From positions 1 through 24,846 of the IMG/VR virus record IMGVR_UViG_3300042314_000743: a stretch of 24,846 bases of DNA; one strand, written 5' to 3'. The position numbers and the translations under genes are program-made. The notes under the pieces were generated by a model, which ran no database searches, had not been told where the DNA came from, and saw only the letters and a list, made by a program, of their open reading frames with translations. Shown here in pieces: positions 13,556 to 21,369 of this stretch. The first letter of the stretch is position 1. The number at the start of each line of letters is the position of its first letter. Origin of the DNA: a virus.

Positions 13556-13963
13556 TCAGTCCACGACGCCGAGCGTCAGTTGGATGTCGGCAGTCCATGA
13601 GTTCCCGTCTTGGGATGTGGAGATGCTCTGAATCGGTGATGCCCCGGCTAGGTTGGGTGCGTCATTCGCAGGCCAGTTGGCGAAGAGATAAGCCTGCGTG
13701 AGTGCGGTCTTGAGCGTCTCCTGCGCGGCAGAGAATGAGGCGTAAGAGTCAGCACCGAGGAGTGACGGGGAGTGGAGCTTGACCGTGATCGTCGCCGTGT
13801 AGGCTCCGACGCCGACGGAGTTCAGCGTGTCCGCTGAAACGATGAGGTTCAGCGTCTCGGGGCTGAGTTCCGCGAAACTCGTCCCAGTGCTGATTGCTGT
13901 GTTCGGAAAGGCCGAGGCTGAGAGTGCGGCCTTCAGCGCCGATTCGATGGCGAGCGGGTTCAT
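13556..13963 (-). CDS. Tail terminator-like protein candidate
   Basis: The protein is 135 aa. It starts MNPLAIESALKAALSAS, the N-terminal helix pattern usual for tail-terminator (gpU-like) proteins, then beta segments (TLNLIVSADTLNSVG, YTATITVKLHSPS), a helix and a C-terminal strand (WTADIQLTLGVVD). Proteins with this fold cap the tail and join it to the head. Its ATG overlaps the previous stop by one base (TAATG at 13961-13965). Assignment is from pattern and order. Confidence 0.65.
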   Translation of the reverse strand: MNPLAIESALKAALSASAFPNTAISTGTSFAELSPETLNLIVSADTLNSVGVGAYTATITVKLHSPSLLGADSYASFSAAQETLKTALTQAYLFANWPANDAPNLAGASPIQSISTSQDGNSWTADIQLTLGVVD

Positions 13964-14292
13964 TATTCGCGAATGGCAGTGACTTGGATCTCGTTGCCCA
14001 GGGGAGATCCGGTGAGCGAGGTGGCCGTCTCGACCCGGAAGGTCAGCTTCTCAGCTACCAGCAGGACGGAGGTGCCGAGTGCTGGCTTCGGTGCGCGGCC
14101 CACGGGCCAGCGAAGGGTGATGGATCGGTCGGTATTGAAGCCCCCCGTCTCAAGCGACATCGTCGGCTTCGGCGTGCTGACATGGGCGTAGAAGGTCCGC
14201 CCAGAAATGGTGACCTGTGTGCCGAGAGCATCGGCGAGTGTTGCAAGCCCCTTCGCATGGAAGGCGGCGATTGCTGATCGAGACAGGGCCAT
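13963..14292 (-). CDS. Head-tail joining/head completion protein candidate
   Basis: The protein is 109 aa: an N-terminal helix (SRSAIAAFHAKGLATLADAL), then beta strands (VTISGRTFYAHVST, SITLRWPVGR, EKLTFRVETA). Small beta-barrel proteins after the capsid gene are typical head completion or stopper proteins. A TTTGACA element is exactly 13 nt before its ATG, immediately after the capsid-gene hairpin, and its stop overlaps the next start. Confidence 0.65.
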   Translation of the reverse strand: MALSRSAIAAFHAKGLATLADALGTQVTISGRTFYAHVSTPKPTMSLETGGFNTDRSITLRWPVGRAPKPALGTSVLLVAEKLTFRVETATSLTGSPLGNEIQVTAIRE

Positions 14293-14305
14293 GCAGAGAG
14301 GCCCC

Positions 14306-14312
14306 TGTCAAA
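14306..14312 (-). promoter_or_regulatory. TTTGACA start-associated element (head-tail protein)
   Basis: Coding-strand TTTGACA ending 13 nt before the ATG at 14292; it merges with the T-run after the capsid-gene hairpin. Confidence 0.6.
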
Positions 14313-14317
14313 AGCAG

Positions 14318-14349
14318 AAGGCCGTCCCCCACGCACGAGGGACGGCCTT
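14318..14349 (-). terminator. Hairpin terminator after major capsid gene
   Basis: A perfect 11-bp stem (AAGGCCGTCCC with GGGACGGCCTT) around a 10-nt loop, followed in the transcription direction by CTGCTTTTG. It lies 22 nt after the capsid stop. It probably ends or attenuates part of the transcripts, keeping capsid mRNA above that of the downstream minor proteins. Confidence 0.75.
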
Positions 14350-14371
14350 GCTTGTGTGCCTAGTGGAGGAC

Positions 14372-15229
14372 TTAGGCGGCGGTGACGATGAGGCCCATCG
14401 TTCCGGAAGTGACGGCCTTGGCCGCACCGAACATCACCTCGGCGGAGGCGACGAGAGCGCGGGAGCTGCGGTCTGCCATGACGTTGTAGTAGATGGAGAG
14501 GCCGAGCTGCTCGAGGACCACCACGTCGCTGATCAGATACTCGTCACGCACGTGATCAAGCGCAGGAGCGGCGGAAGCAATCGCGAGAGCCTCGGGGCTG
14601 CAAGCGAAACCAGCGAGGCGGGCCTGACCGCTGAACTGGTTGGCGTAGAAGACGCCGTTGTCGAAGCCATACGCGCCCTTGTCGAGCGTGATCGAGGTGG
14701 TCGCCGTCGGGATGATCCCGGAGTAGAGGGTCGGCGAGAGCACGAGGCCCTTGCTGTTGCTCTTGCTCACGGAGGCCCAGAGCTTGGCGAGATCGCCAGC
14801 GGCGAAGTTGGCAGTGGCTGTCGCGGGAGCAACAACTGCGGAGCCGTAGTTCGCAATGGTGATCGGGGTGGTTACGATGCTCCAGATTTTGTCTGCGAGG
14901 GCGTTCAAGTTGATCTTGACGAGCTTCTCGAGCTTGATCGCGTTCTGGATGTCCACATAGTCCAGTCCAAAGGGCTGGTAGATGTGGTCGAGGGCGACAG
15001 TCGCCTTGTCCAGAGTCGTGCCGCCGGTGCTGTTGAAGCTGGTCGGGTTGGTCTGGGTGGAGGCGGTTGCCGTGGCGACGGGCACCTGAACGGTGTCCTT
15101 GGGCTTCTTGACCTCTGAGGAGAAGTCGGTGCTGAAGAGGTTCAGAGCTGCAAGGCGGTTGCCAAGCACGGTCTGCGCCTGCTCAGAGATCGTGCTCGCG
15201 ATGAGCGCGGAATCAATGGTGTTGGGCAT
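14372..15229 (-). CDS. Major capsid protein
   Basis: The protein is 285 aa. The N-terminus (SALIASTISEQAQTVLGNRL) is a helix of the type seen in P22/HK97-fold coat proteins. The core has mixed helices and beta strands (KPKDTVQVPV, TLDKATVALDHIYQPFGLDY, GFACSPEALAIA), ending in MGLIVTAA. Position after the protease-scaffold gene, a large structural intergenic leader and the strong hairpin downstream suit the most abundant head protein. No N-terminal delta domain is evident, in line with a separate scaffold. The ATG has a CCCAA-repeat leader and no Shine-Dalgarno or TTTGACA element. Confidence 0.82.
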   Translation of the reverse strand: MPNTIDSALIASTISEQAQTVLGNRLAALNLFSTDFSSEVKKPKDTVQVPVATATASTQTNPTSFNSTGGTTLDKATVALDHIYQPFGLDYVDIQNAIKLEKLVKINLNALADKIWSIVTTPITIANYGSAVVAPATATANFAAGDLAKLWASVSKSNSKGLVLSPTLYSGIIPTATTSITLDKGAYGFDNGVFYANQFSGQARLAGFACSPEALAIASAAPALDHVRDEYLISDVVVLEQLGLSIYYNVMADRSSRALVASAEVMFGAAKAVTSGTMGLIVTAA

Positions 15230-15254
15230 GGTGGTGGGTTGGGTTGGGTTGGGG
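15230..15254 (+). promoter_or_regulatory. Four-tract G-quadruplex motif in capsid gene leader
   Basis: The plus strand carries GGGTTGGGTTGGGTTGGGG (15236-15254), four G-tracts with TT loops, ending 6 bp before the capsid ATG. The mRNA strand is (CCCAA)n, so the quadruplex could form only in the template DNA strand, not in the mRNA. Confidence 0.7.
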
Positions 15255-15292
15255 TTTGCTTGGCTTTCCTGAAGCGTTAGTGCCTCATGAAA

Positions 15293-16393
15293 TTAGTTGC
15301 GGCGGGCTGCGAAGATCGCGGCCTTGTGCTGCTTGAAGAGTTCGGCGGCGAGCTTCTTGTCGCCTGCCTCGACGGCGGCGGCATAAGCCTCGGCGGGGTT
15401 GAAGGGAGCGGCCTGCGCCTCGATCTCGATCTCGACATCGGAGGGGAGAAGTCCAGCGGCCCGGAGGGCGATGCGCTTGAGATCCTCCAGCTTGGCGATG
15501 GTCAGATCACGCTTCTCGACTTCAGCCTTCAGCGCGGAGAGATTCCTGTGAGCGGTCTCCAGGTCGGCGCGGAGGTTGATGACCTCGGCCTTGGTGTTCT
15601 CGAAATTCAGAACAACTTCGGAAAGCTTGGAGGAGAGCTTCTCCTCGGGGAGTTCCTCCACTTCGGCGGCAGGCTCGGGAGCAACCACTTCGGCTGCAGG
15701 CTCCACCGCATCAGCGGGCAGATTCTGCGTGCCTTCAGGCCCCTTCACTTCCTTCGGCCCCTCGGGGTCGTGCTGCGTGCCCTTGGGGCCGTCCACTTGA
15801 AGCTCGACGACGGCCTCATCGGCCTTCTCCTCTTCGGGCTGGGACTCGGTGACTTCCTCGACCTTCACTTCCTCGACGGATGCGACAGGGGGAACCTCTT
15901 CGGGTTTGATGTCTTCTGGCATAGCTTGAAAAAGACCGGATGGGTTCGCCGCTGGCTGATCGACGAGGGCCACGGCGTAGATTTCCACCGGCCGGGCGTA
16001 GCGGTATTCGTCGATCTCCTCGGAGATGCCGGAGAACTCGATGGAAAGGCCAAATGAGGAGGGCATCATCTCGGCCATCTCCATGATGCGCTCGTATTCC
16101 TCACCGCTTTTGATAAGGTGGAAGTCGGCGCGGAGTTGATTGCCCTCGATGACGAAGTCGCGGAGAACTCCCTCGATCTCACCGAAGCCGCTGCCGTGGT
16201 CGCTCTTGACCTGAAGACCGTCGATGTAGGTCTCAGCGGAAGCCTTGACCATTTCGAGGGATGTCTGGTCGATCCAGATGCCGTGACCCTTGGCCTCGAC
16301 CCCGGCTGTGATGACCGAGACACCGCGCAAAATGCCAGCCTCACGGTCAACCCGTGAGCCGGTTGCGGCGGCGAAAAGAGTCAGCTTCTGCAT
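15293..16393 (-). CDS. Prohead maturation protease fused to scaffold
   Basis: The protein is 366 aa from the ATG at 16393. Residues ~20-155 match phage head-maturation proteases: VKSDHGSGFGEIEGVLRDF (His66), then SSFGLSIEF (112-120) with the candidate nucleophile Ser, and a YAVALVDQPAANPSGLF end. Residues ~160-250 are an acidic Pro/Glu-rich linker with repeated GTQ elements. Residues ~250-310 are a strong coiled coil typical of scaffolding proteins, and the end is Ala-rich and basic. It would shape and then clear the procapsid interior. A TTTGACA element is 17 nt upstream and overlaps the portal stop. Confidence 0.82.
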   Translation of the reverse strand: MQKLTLFAAATGSRVDREAGILRGVSVITAGVEAKGHGIWIDQTSLEMVKASAETYIDGLQVKSDHGSGFGEIEGVLRDFVIEGNQLRADFHLIKSGEEYERIMEMAEMMPSSFGLSIEFSGISEEIDEYRYARPVEIYAVALVDQPAANPSGLFQAMPEDIKPEEVPPVASVEEVKVEEVTESQPEEEKADEAVVELQVDGPKGTQHDPEGPKEVKGPEGTQNLPADAVEPAAEVVAPEPAAEVEELPEEKLSSKLSEVVLNFENTKAEVINLRADLETAHRNLSALKAEVEKRDLTIAKLEDLKRIALRAAGLLPSDVEIEIEAQAAPFNPAEAYAAAVEAGDKKLAAELFKQHKAAIFAARRN

Positions 16394-16410
16394 ATTGGAG
16401 AAATGCGGAG

Positions 16411-16417
16411 TGTCAAA
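16411..16417 (-). promoter_or_regulatory. TTTGACA start-associated element (protease-scaffold)
   Basis: Coding-strand TTTGACA ending 17 nt before the ATG at 16393. It includes the TGA stop of the portal gene. Confidence 0.55.
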
Positions 16418-18164
16418 CGGCAGGGGCGGCAACTGGCAGGACTTCGGGATCTGGCGTGAACTCATCCAATCCCCCGAAGATCCCGTCGATCAGGGCGTCC
16501 GAAACAAATGGGAACGACGCCTTGGCGATTGCGATTCCGGTATGCTTTGGGAACTTTCCGCTTGCCACAGACTGAGCGATGGAAACCAGTGCCTCCACTT
16601 GCGCTCCGTTCAGGGCGGTTGATTGAACGTCCTGTGGCGTTGCGATTGGCTGTTGTGGGTCGATTGGCACTTGGTCTCCTGTTGGAATCTGCTGATCGGT
16701 TGGCTGAATCTCCGACGAGATCGGTGTGCCGGGCGCAGGCGGGAAAACTTCAATCGAGGAGATGACGACTCCTTCTTCCCTCGCGATCTCGGCCACCCGC
16801 TTCTTGCGACGGACGGCGGCGCGGATCGTGTCGTCGAGAACCTTGTCGTGATCCTTGCCCTGCATGTTGTAGAAGTCCTGCGGGGAAATCTGACCACGGA
16901 GAAGCATGTCGCTGTAGAGGCGACCGTCGCGGCCAATGTCCACGGAGACCTTCTGCGGTGCTGTGAACTCACACCTCCACCAATCGCTGCCGTCGTTCGG
17001 CATGGGCAGGCGTCCGCTCTGGATCTCCTGCCAGACCCAGAACCTCCAGAAGGGGGCGGCGAAACTCTGAATGATAATCTCCTGAATGCGACCAATGGTC
17101 TTGGCGGCGTCCTCCATCGCAAACCTCATGGTCGCGCCACCGGCCTCCTCGGGATCGAAGAGCACCGAGGCGGGCATGTTGAAGCCGTGCGCGATGTCGC
17201 GTCGCAGATACTTTAGGAACGTGTCGAGGTTTGCGGAGGGGTGGGCGTTGTTGAACGACTCGATCTTCTCTCCCGGCTTCAACTGCGGGATGATCGACCC
17301 ATCGGTCATCAGATCCTTGGTGACGGGAGAGCCAGATCCGGACTGAACCTTCTGAAGTGAGGAGCCAAGGCCGATGCTTCCTGCCTCTGGTGAGGTGATG
17401 ACAAAGGCCAGCGAGGAACCGAGCTTCGCGCTCATCTTCTCGTAGCCAAGGATCTCGGTGATGTCTTGGAGGTGATCGGCTGCGCGGTGGAGCCACGGGC
17501 GGGATCTCACCTGACCAATCCGGTCCAGCTTCCCAACTCGGGTGAGGTCGTCCGCGCTGATCTCGTTATACTCGGCGTAATTGCCGGGGGCCTTCAGCAC
17601 CCGGTAGCGGGTGGGGGCACCGAGCTTGGAGACCTTCACGCCGTCCACCCATCCGTCCTTCACATCACCGTGGGCCGATCCAACATTCTCGCCCGGGATA
17701 ATCCGGAACATGGCGCGGTCGGAGTTCGATGTCTGCTTCTGCCAGAAGACATCACCGGCAAGGGCCATCTGCTTCACGAGTAGCTCCTGAGCGTCGTAGA
17801 AGTTGACTTGCTTGGAGACATCGACGCCGAAAGCTGCATTTCCACAGGCATCCTCGAACGCCTGCTCGGCGAGTCGGTTCCATGACTCATCGGCGGTCTT
17901 GGCCTGCGGGATGAGAGGGCCGACGAACTTGGCAACGCCATCCACGGCACGGGCGGCGAGGCCGATGTTTTCGTAGAGAAAGAAGCTCTTCTTGGTCTGC
18001 TCGATCCGCGCCGAGGGAGTGAGAGACTTGGAGGCGTCCAGCGTCGGCGTGTAAATCCACATCCGCTGCGGGGAGGCGATGCCGTCCGCAGATGAGAAGT
18101 TGGTTTTCTTCGGGCGACCCGCTCCGGGTCGATAGCCGCCACGCTTTGATTTCGGTTCGCTCAT
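16413..18164 (-). CDS. Portal protein, lambda family
   Basis: The protein is 583 aa from the ATG at 18164; a GTG at 18176 would put the TTTGACA element only 1 nt away, so I prefer the ATG, with 13 nt. The body matches lambda-type portals (ENIGLAARAVDGVAKFVG, LLVKQMALAGDVFW, FNMPASVLFDPEEAGGATMR, LLRGQISPQDFYNMQG). The C-terminal extension has ALNGAQVEALVSIAQSVASG, found in several portal families. It forms the dodecameric DNA gate at the head vertex and docks the terminase. Oddly, the N-terminus is RGGYRPGAGRPKK, a basic AT-hook-like sequence more typical of small terminase subunits. Confidence 0.88.
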   Translation of the reverse strand: MSEPKSKRGGYRPGAGRPKKTNFSSADGIASPQRMWIYTPTLDASKSLTPSARIEQTKKSFFLYENIGLAARAVDGVAKFVGPLIPQAKTADESWNRLAEQAFEDACGNAAFGVDVSKQVNFYDAQELLVKQMALAGDVFWQKQTSNSDRAMFRIIPGENVGSAHGDVKDGWVDGVKVSKLGAPTRYRVLKAPGNYAEYNEISADDLTRVGKLDRIGQVRSRPWLHRAADHLQDITEILGYEKMSAKLGSSLAFVITSPEAGSIGLGSSLQKVQSGSGSPVTKDLMTDGSIIPQLKPGEKIESFNNAHPSANLDTFLKYLRRDIAHGFNMPASVLFDPEEAGGATMRFAMEDAAKTIGRIQEIIIQSFAAPFWRFWVWQEIQSGRLPMPNDGSDWWRCEFTAPQKVSVDIGRDGRLYSDMLLRGQISPQDFYNMQGKDHDKVLDDTIRAAVRRKKRVAEIAREEGVVISSIEVFPPAPGTPISSEIQPTDQQIPTGDQVPIDPQQPIATPQDVQSTALNGAQVEALVSIAQSVASGKFPKHTGIAIAKASFPFVSDALIDGIFGGLDEFTPDPEVLPVAAPAV

Positions 18165-18177
18165 GCATGAGCGCACC

Positions 18178-18184
18178 TGTCAAA
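18178..18184 (-). promoter_or_regulatory. TTTGACA start-associated element (portal)
   Basis: Coding-strand TTTGACA ending 13 nt before the ATG at 18164. Confidence 0.6.
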
Positions 18185-18202
18185 AATCAATCGAAAATCA
18201 AA

Positions 18203-18277
18203 TGGCACAGCCCCTCGGAATCGAACCGAGCCAGATGGTTTTGGAGACCTTCTCGCCGCCTTGGAACATTGGACTGC
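18203..18277 (-). tRNA. tRNA-Trp-like (anticodon CCA)
   Basis: It is 75 nt with encoded CCA. Acceptor GCAGTCC pairs fully with GGGCTGT (two G-U), discriminator G. The T-arm is a perfect 5-bp stem around TTCGATT. The anticodon loop CTCCAAA is identical to that of E. coli tRNA-Trp; its stem has one A-A mismatch. The D-loop has the GG pair at the expected place, but the D-stem pairs poorly and base 8 is A, not U. It sits in the 198-bp spacer between the gpW-like and portal genes. The rest of that spacer holds a TTTGACA element and nothing else recognised. It could be a functional phage tRNA or a decaying one. Confidence 0.6.
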
Positions 18278-18362
18278 TAAATTGGTTCCCGGCTGGGCTG
18301 ACCATATCAAGCCGCCGAAAAAGTCGAGCGGCACCGGGATCTCTCAGGCGTCCCCGAGAAAA

Positions 18363-18662
18363 TCAAACCGACCAGCGGAGGTTGCTGAAGTCGGGCCGGG
18401 TGCCAAGCTGGCGGGTCTGGACAGATGCGCTCGCGTCCAGAACGGCGATGCACTCCTCAATCGCGTTCAGATAAACCCACTTTGGAAGGGTCACTTCTCC
18501 ATTGGCAGAACCACCCTCGGCACTCGTCCCAGTGATGGTGACGTCCTCGACCGCTTGGTTGAACACCTTCGTGGCGAGATCGCGCAGATCCTCCAGAGAG
18601 GAGTTCCGCAGAAGATAGCTCTTGATGCCAGAAATCTTGGCATGGTCGGGAGTGGAGGCCAT
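18363..18662 (-). CDS. gpW-like head-tail connector candidate
   Basis: The protein is 99 aa: an N-terminal helix (YLLRNSSLEDLRDLATKVFNQ), beta segments (VTITGTSAEGG, NGEVTLPKWVY) and a further helix. Lambda encodes gpW between the large terminase (A) and portal (B) genes, the same place as here. gpW is a small protein that binds below the portal. The identification rests on position and size. A TTTGACA element lies exactly 13 nt before the ATG. Confidence 0.65.
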   Translation of the reverse strand: MASTPDHAKISGIKSYLLRNSSLEDLRDLATKVFNQAVEDVTITGTSAEGGSANGEVTLPKWVYLNAIEECIAVLDASASVQTRQLGTRPDFSNLRWSV

Positions 18663-18675
18663 GAAGGCCCCGCCA

Positions 18676-18682
18676 TGTCAAA
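18676..18682 (-). promoter_or_regulatory. TTTGACA start-associated element (gpW-like)
   Basis: Coding-strand TTTGACA ending 13 nt before the ATG at 18662, just after the large terminase stop. Confidence 0.6.
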
Positions 18683-18685
18683 GGG

Positions 18686-20455
18686 TCAGGGGGCCTTTTC
18701 TTCCGAGGCTGGATCCCTTCGTCCCAGTTGGTTCCTCATGATCGCCCAGGCGACGCAGTGAAGCTTGGTGCAATCACCGAAGTGATCGGCTGTGACCTTC
18801 TTCCAGTAGAAGGGGGAGACCCGGCTGTTCTTGTTCTCCAGCATCTGCTGGCCGGTGTGCCCCTCGATGAAGTCTCGACCGACATCCTCAGGAAGGTGGA
18901 GGCGGGGCGGAAGCCGCTTCTTGATCCGCTCGAGATACAGGTGGGTCTTCCAGGCAAAATCTCCGTAGGTGTAGAGCAGGATATTCAGCCCCTTGATGGT
19001 GGTGACGGCGTAGTTCCCGAAGGTGCTCTCTGATCCCTTGGACGGGTAGTAGAGGCCCCCCGATTTCGCGCAGACAGAATAGACCCGCTCCGTCAGGAAG
19101 CCCGAGTCGATGAGCCCGGCCACCGGCGCGACGATCTCGTCGCTCCCGGGCAACTGGTAGCGGCGAGCCGCGAGGAACTCAGGCGAGATGAGATCCTCGA
19201 CGGAGAGGACGGTGCCGTAGTCCACGACCCAACTCTCTCCCTGGTCATTTCGAGCCTCGACCGACCAATGGGTCTGCTTCTCGCCCGGATCGGCGCAGAG
19301 GGTGAGGATCGCAGGCGATCCGTCCGCCGTGACCTCATCAGGGATCTCGCGCAGCCGGTAGCCGGCGCGCAGCTCGAGGATGGCATCCTCTTTCACGGAG
19401 GCAGCGCGGTTCTCGAAGGGAAGCCCTTCGTAGGTATTCCGAAAATCATGGAGCCCTCCGGGGGTGGAGGACTTCTGAAGGAAAAGCTTGGCAAGCTCCC
19501 CCCAAGTCATCTGCGGTGAGTAGAGGGCGGAGATGTGGCAGGAGATATGGTCGCGGGGTGCGAGGGGATTCCCGGCGATCCAGCGGCCAGCGGCGACGAG
19601 CTTTCTCTGCATCTCCTGGGGCCAGAGTTCCCCGCACTCGCGGCACTGGTAGCAGGCGGTGTCGGCCACGCCGTCCAGATCCCACGCCCCATCCGGACCT
19701 CGAAGCTCATCCGACCAGCGGACTTGATCGAACTCTAGGTGCTGCCACTCTCCGCAGGAGGGGCAAGCGACATGGTAGCGGTGCTGGCTCCCGGCCATGA
19801 ACTGCGACCAGATCGCGCCGGTCTCGACGGTGGGGGTCGATGCCAGGACTCGCTTGCAGATCGTCCGGTAGAAGTTCGTGCGAGCCATGGCAAGCTCGAG
19901 GGACGGGGCCTCGGTCGCGGAGGCGTCGGGCCACTTGTCCACCTCGTCACAGAAAAGGTAGCGGGTGGGACGGGATGCGAGGTTGGCCTCGCTGTTCGAC
20001 CCGACGAGCTTGAGGGTGCAGGACTTGAACTGCATCTCGGTTTTCTTGAAGAGATCGGGGTCGTCAGGCATGACCGGCTTGATGGCCGCGCAGGAGCGCA
20101 GCCGGGGGATGAGTTCCCGCTCGCTCCATGACTTGGCATTCTCAGCGGTCGAGGTGACGTAGAGGATCGGACCGGGATCCTGTGCGACGGCATACTGGAT
20201 GAGGTTCGCAAGCAGGGTGGTGCCGCCGATCTGGGCACTCTTCACGAAGGTGATCTGCCGGATCTTCCTGTCGCCGAACCAGAGGTGAAGCTGTCGGAGG
20301 TAGGGGGTGAAGTCACAGGAGAAGCGCCCAGGGCGCGGAGAGAAGCGCGGATCGAGGACGATCTCCCGCTCCGCCCATGTCAGGGGATCAGGTCGCTCCT
20401 TTGGCTCCCACATGGAAGCCAGATCGGCCTCAAGCTTCTGGAGTGCCGGTGACAT
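18686..20455 (-). CDS. Terminase large subunit, lambda gpA family
   Basis: The protein is 589 aa from the ATG at 20455, which overlaps the small-subunit gene by 26 bp. The ATPase has an atypical Walker A, KSAQIGGTT (72-80), with the Lys at the first position as in lambda gpA (KSARVGYS), and Walker B YLFCDE (166-171). A zinc-finger-like insert follows (CPSC 231-234, CREC 271-274). The C-terminal nuclease part has LCADPGEK and LIDSGFLTE, each with a candidate metal-binding Asp. The enzyme cuts concatemeric DNA and drives it into the procapsid; gpA-type enzymes usually make cohesive ends. Confidence 0.92.
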   Translation of the reverse strand: MSPALQKLEADLASMWEPKERPDPLTWAEREIVLDPRFSPRPGRFSCDFTPYLRQLHLWFGDRKIRQITFVKSAQIGGTTLLANLIQYAVAQDPGPILYVTSTAENAKSWSERELIPRLRSCAAIKPVMPDDPDLFKKTEMQFKSCTLKLVGSNSEANLASRPTRYLFCDEVDKWPDASATEAPSLELAMARTNFYRTICKRVLASTPTVETGAIWSQFMAGSQHRYHVACPSCGEWQHLEFDQVRWSDELRGPDGAWDLDGVADTACYQCRECGELWPQEMQRKLVAAGRWIAGNPLAPRDHISCHISALYSPQMTWGELAKLFLQKSSTPGGLHDFRNTYEGLPFENRAASVKEDAILELRAGYRLREIPDEVTADGSPAILTLCADPGEKQTHWSVEARNDQGESWVVDYGTVLSVEDLISPEFLAARRYQLPGSDEIVAPVAGLIDSGFLTERVYSVCAKSGGLYYPSKGSESTFGNYAVTTIKGLNILLYTYGDFAWKTHLYLERIKKRLPPRLHLPEDVGRDFIEGHTGQQMLENKNSRVSPFYWKKVTADHFGDCTKLHCVAWAIMRNQLGRRDPASEEKAP

Positions 20456-21035
20456 CGGGGGCGGGGGCCTTGGCATTCCAAGGCGCGGAGGCGGATGCGG
20501 CGGCCAGCTCGCGGAGGATGGCGACCACCTCGTCGCGGACGATCCCGGCAACATCGGCCTGAGACTCGATCCGTGCCGCCAGCACGTCGGGAAGGTTCTC
20601 CATCAGGCCCTTCGCCATGGCCATGTTCCCAAGGATGAACTCCGAGACCTTCGAGACCTCGACCAGCCGACCGGCAGAGGTGGCCAGCTTCAGGTTGTTC
20701 TCGGCGACTTGGAGCCAGAGCTTGTGCGCTTCGGAAGCAGACTTCAGCAGGGCACCGAGGGAGTTGAAATTCCCAGCCTCTTCCGTCTTGTCACAGAGGA
20801 TAGAGAGCCGGGCATGGCGAACGGCTGCGGCATGTTCCGTCTCCTCCTGGGTCATTGGCTTGGCGGCGGACTCAGGACGGGCGAAGGCGAAGGTCGAGTC
20901 CTGGGCACGGGACCGGATGAACTCCCTCCATCGGGGGTCGTCCTTCACTCGCCAGTTCCTGACGGCGCGGACGGAGACGGAGTGAGCGGAGGCGCACTCT
21001 TCGATGAGCGCGGACTCGTGACGGGAATTCCTCAT
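20430..21035 (-). CDS. Terminase small subunit
   Basis: The protein is 201 aa. The N-terminal ~35 residues (ALIEECASAHSVSVRAVRNW) are an HTH for DNA recognition, followed by a long helical region suited to oligomerisation (about 70-185) and an Ala/Pro-rich tail that is encoded in the overlap with the large-subunit gene. It would recognise the packaging site and recruit the large subunit. The start is supported by a TTTGACA element exactly 13 nt upstream. Confidence 0.8.
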   Translation of the reverse strand: MRNSRHESALIEECASAHSVSVRAVRNWRVKDDPRWREFIRSRAQDSTFAFARPESAAKPMTQEETEHAAAVRHARLSILCDKTEEAGNFNSLGALLKSASEAHKLWLQVAENNLKLATSAGRLVEVSKVSEFILGNMAMAKGLMENLPDVLAARIESQADVAGIVRDEVVAILRELAAASASAPWNAKAPAPDVTGTPEA

Positions 21036-21048
21036 GGCTTCCGTTCCG

Positions 21049-21055
21049 TGTCAAA
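21049..21055 (-). promoter_or_regulatory. TTTGACA start-associated element (small terminase)
   Basis: Coding-strand TTTGACA ending 13 nt before the ATG at 21035, inside the loop of a CCGTTCCGT inverted repeat. Confidence 0.6.
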
Positions 21056-21369
21056 GGAACAGAACGGAACGGGCGCGGAAGGTCGGGAACTAATCGGCTT
21101 CCCTAACGTTCCAAGCTAATTCACGCAAAAACAACGCCAGTGCGCCCAACCGCGAGGAGTGAGAGATGGTAAAAGATTCCTTCCGGAGGGGGTGGGCGAG
21201 GACGTTCCGACGCTTGACGCCGTTTCCCCCCAGTTTCTACTCGAGCGACCGAGAGAAAAACTAACTGGGAGATCAAAAGACAATCGATACATTCTAGATA
21301 ATATGAATAAGAGGTTAATGGTAAGTGTCTTGATCGGGTCGAATGTGGTGCGGAGAGACAATCGCAAAG

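Noticed and set aside
14207-15118. Long plus-strand ORF opposite the capsid gene
   Set aside because: It is an antisense shadow in GC-rich DNA, crossing the terminator hairpin.
18203-18277. tRNA as a prophage attachment site
   Set aside because: It sits inside the continuous head operon, not at a phage-host border.
1923-21055. TTTGACA sites as ordinary sigma70 -35 boxes
   Set aside because: They lie 13-17 nt before start codons, so the -10 box and start site would fall inside the genes, and no TATAAT-like hexamer is present there in the four sites I checked.
21116-21292. 58-aa minus-strand ORF in the control region
   Set aside because: Composition is odd, there is no start signal, and it overlaps the AT-rich presumed control region.
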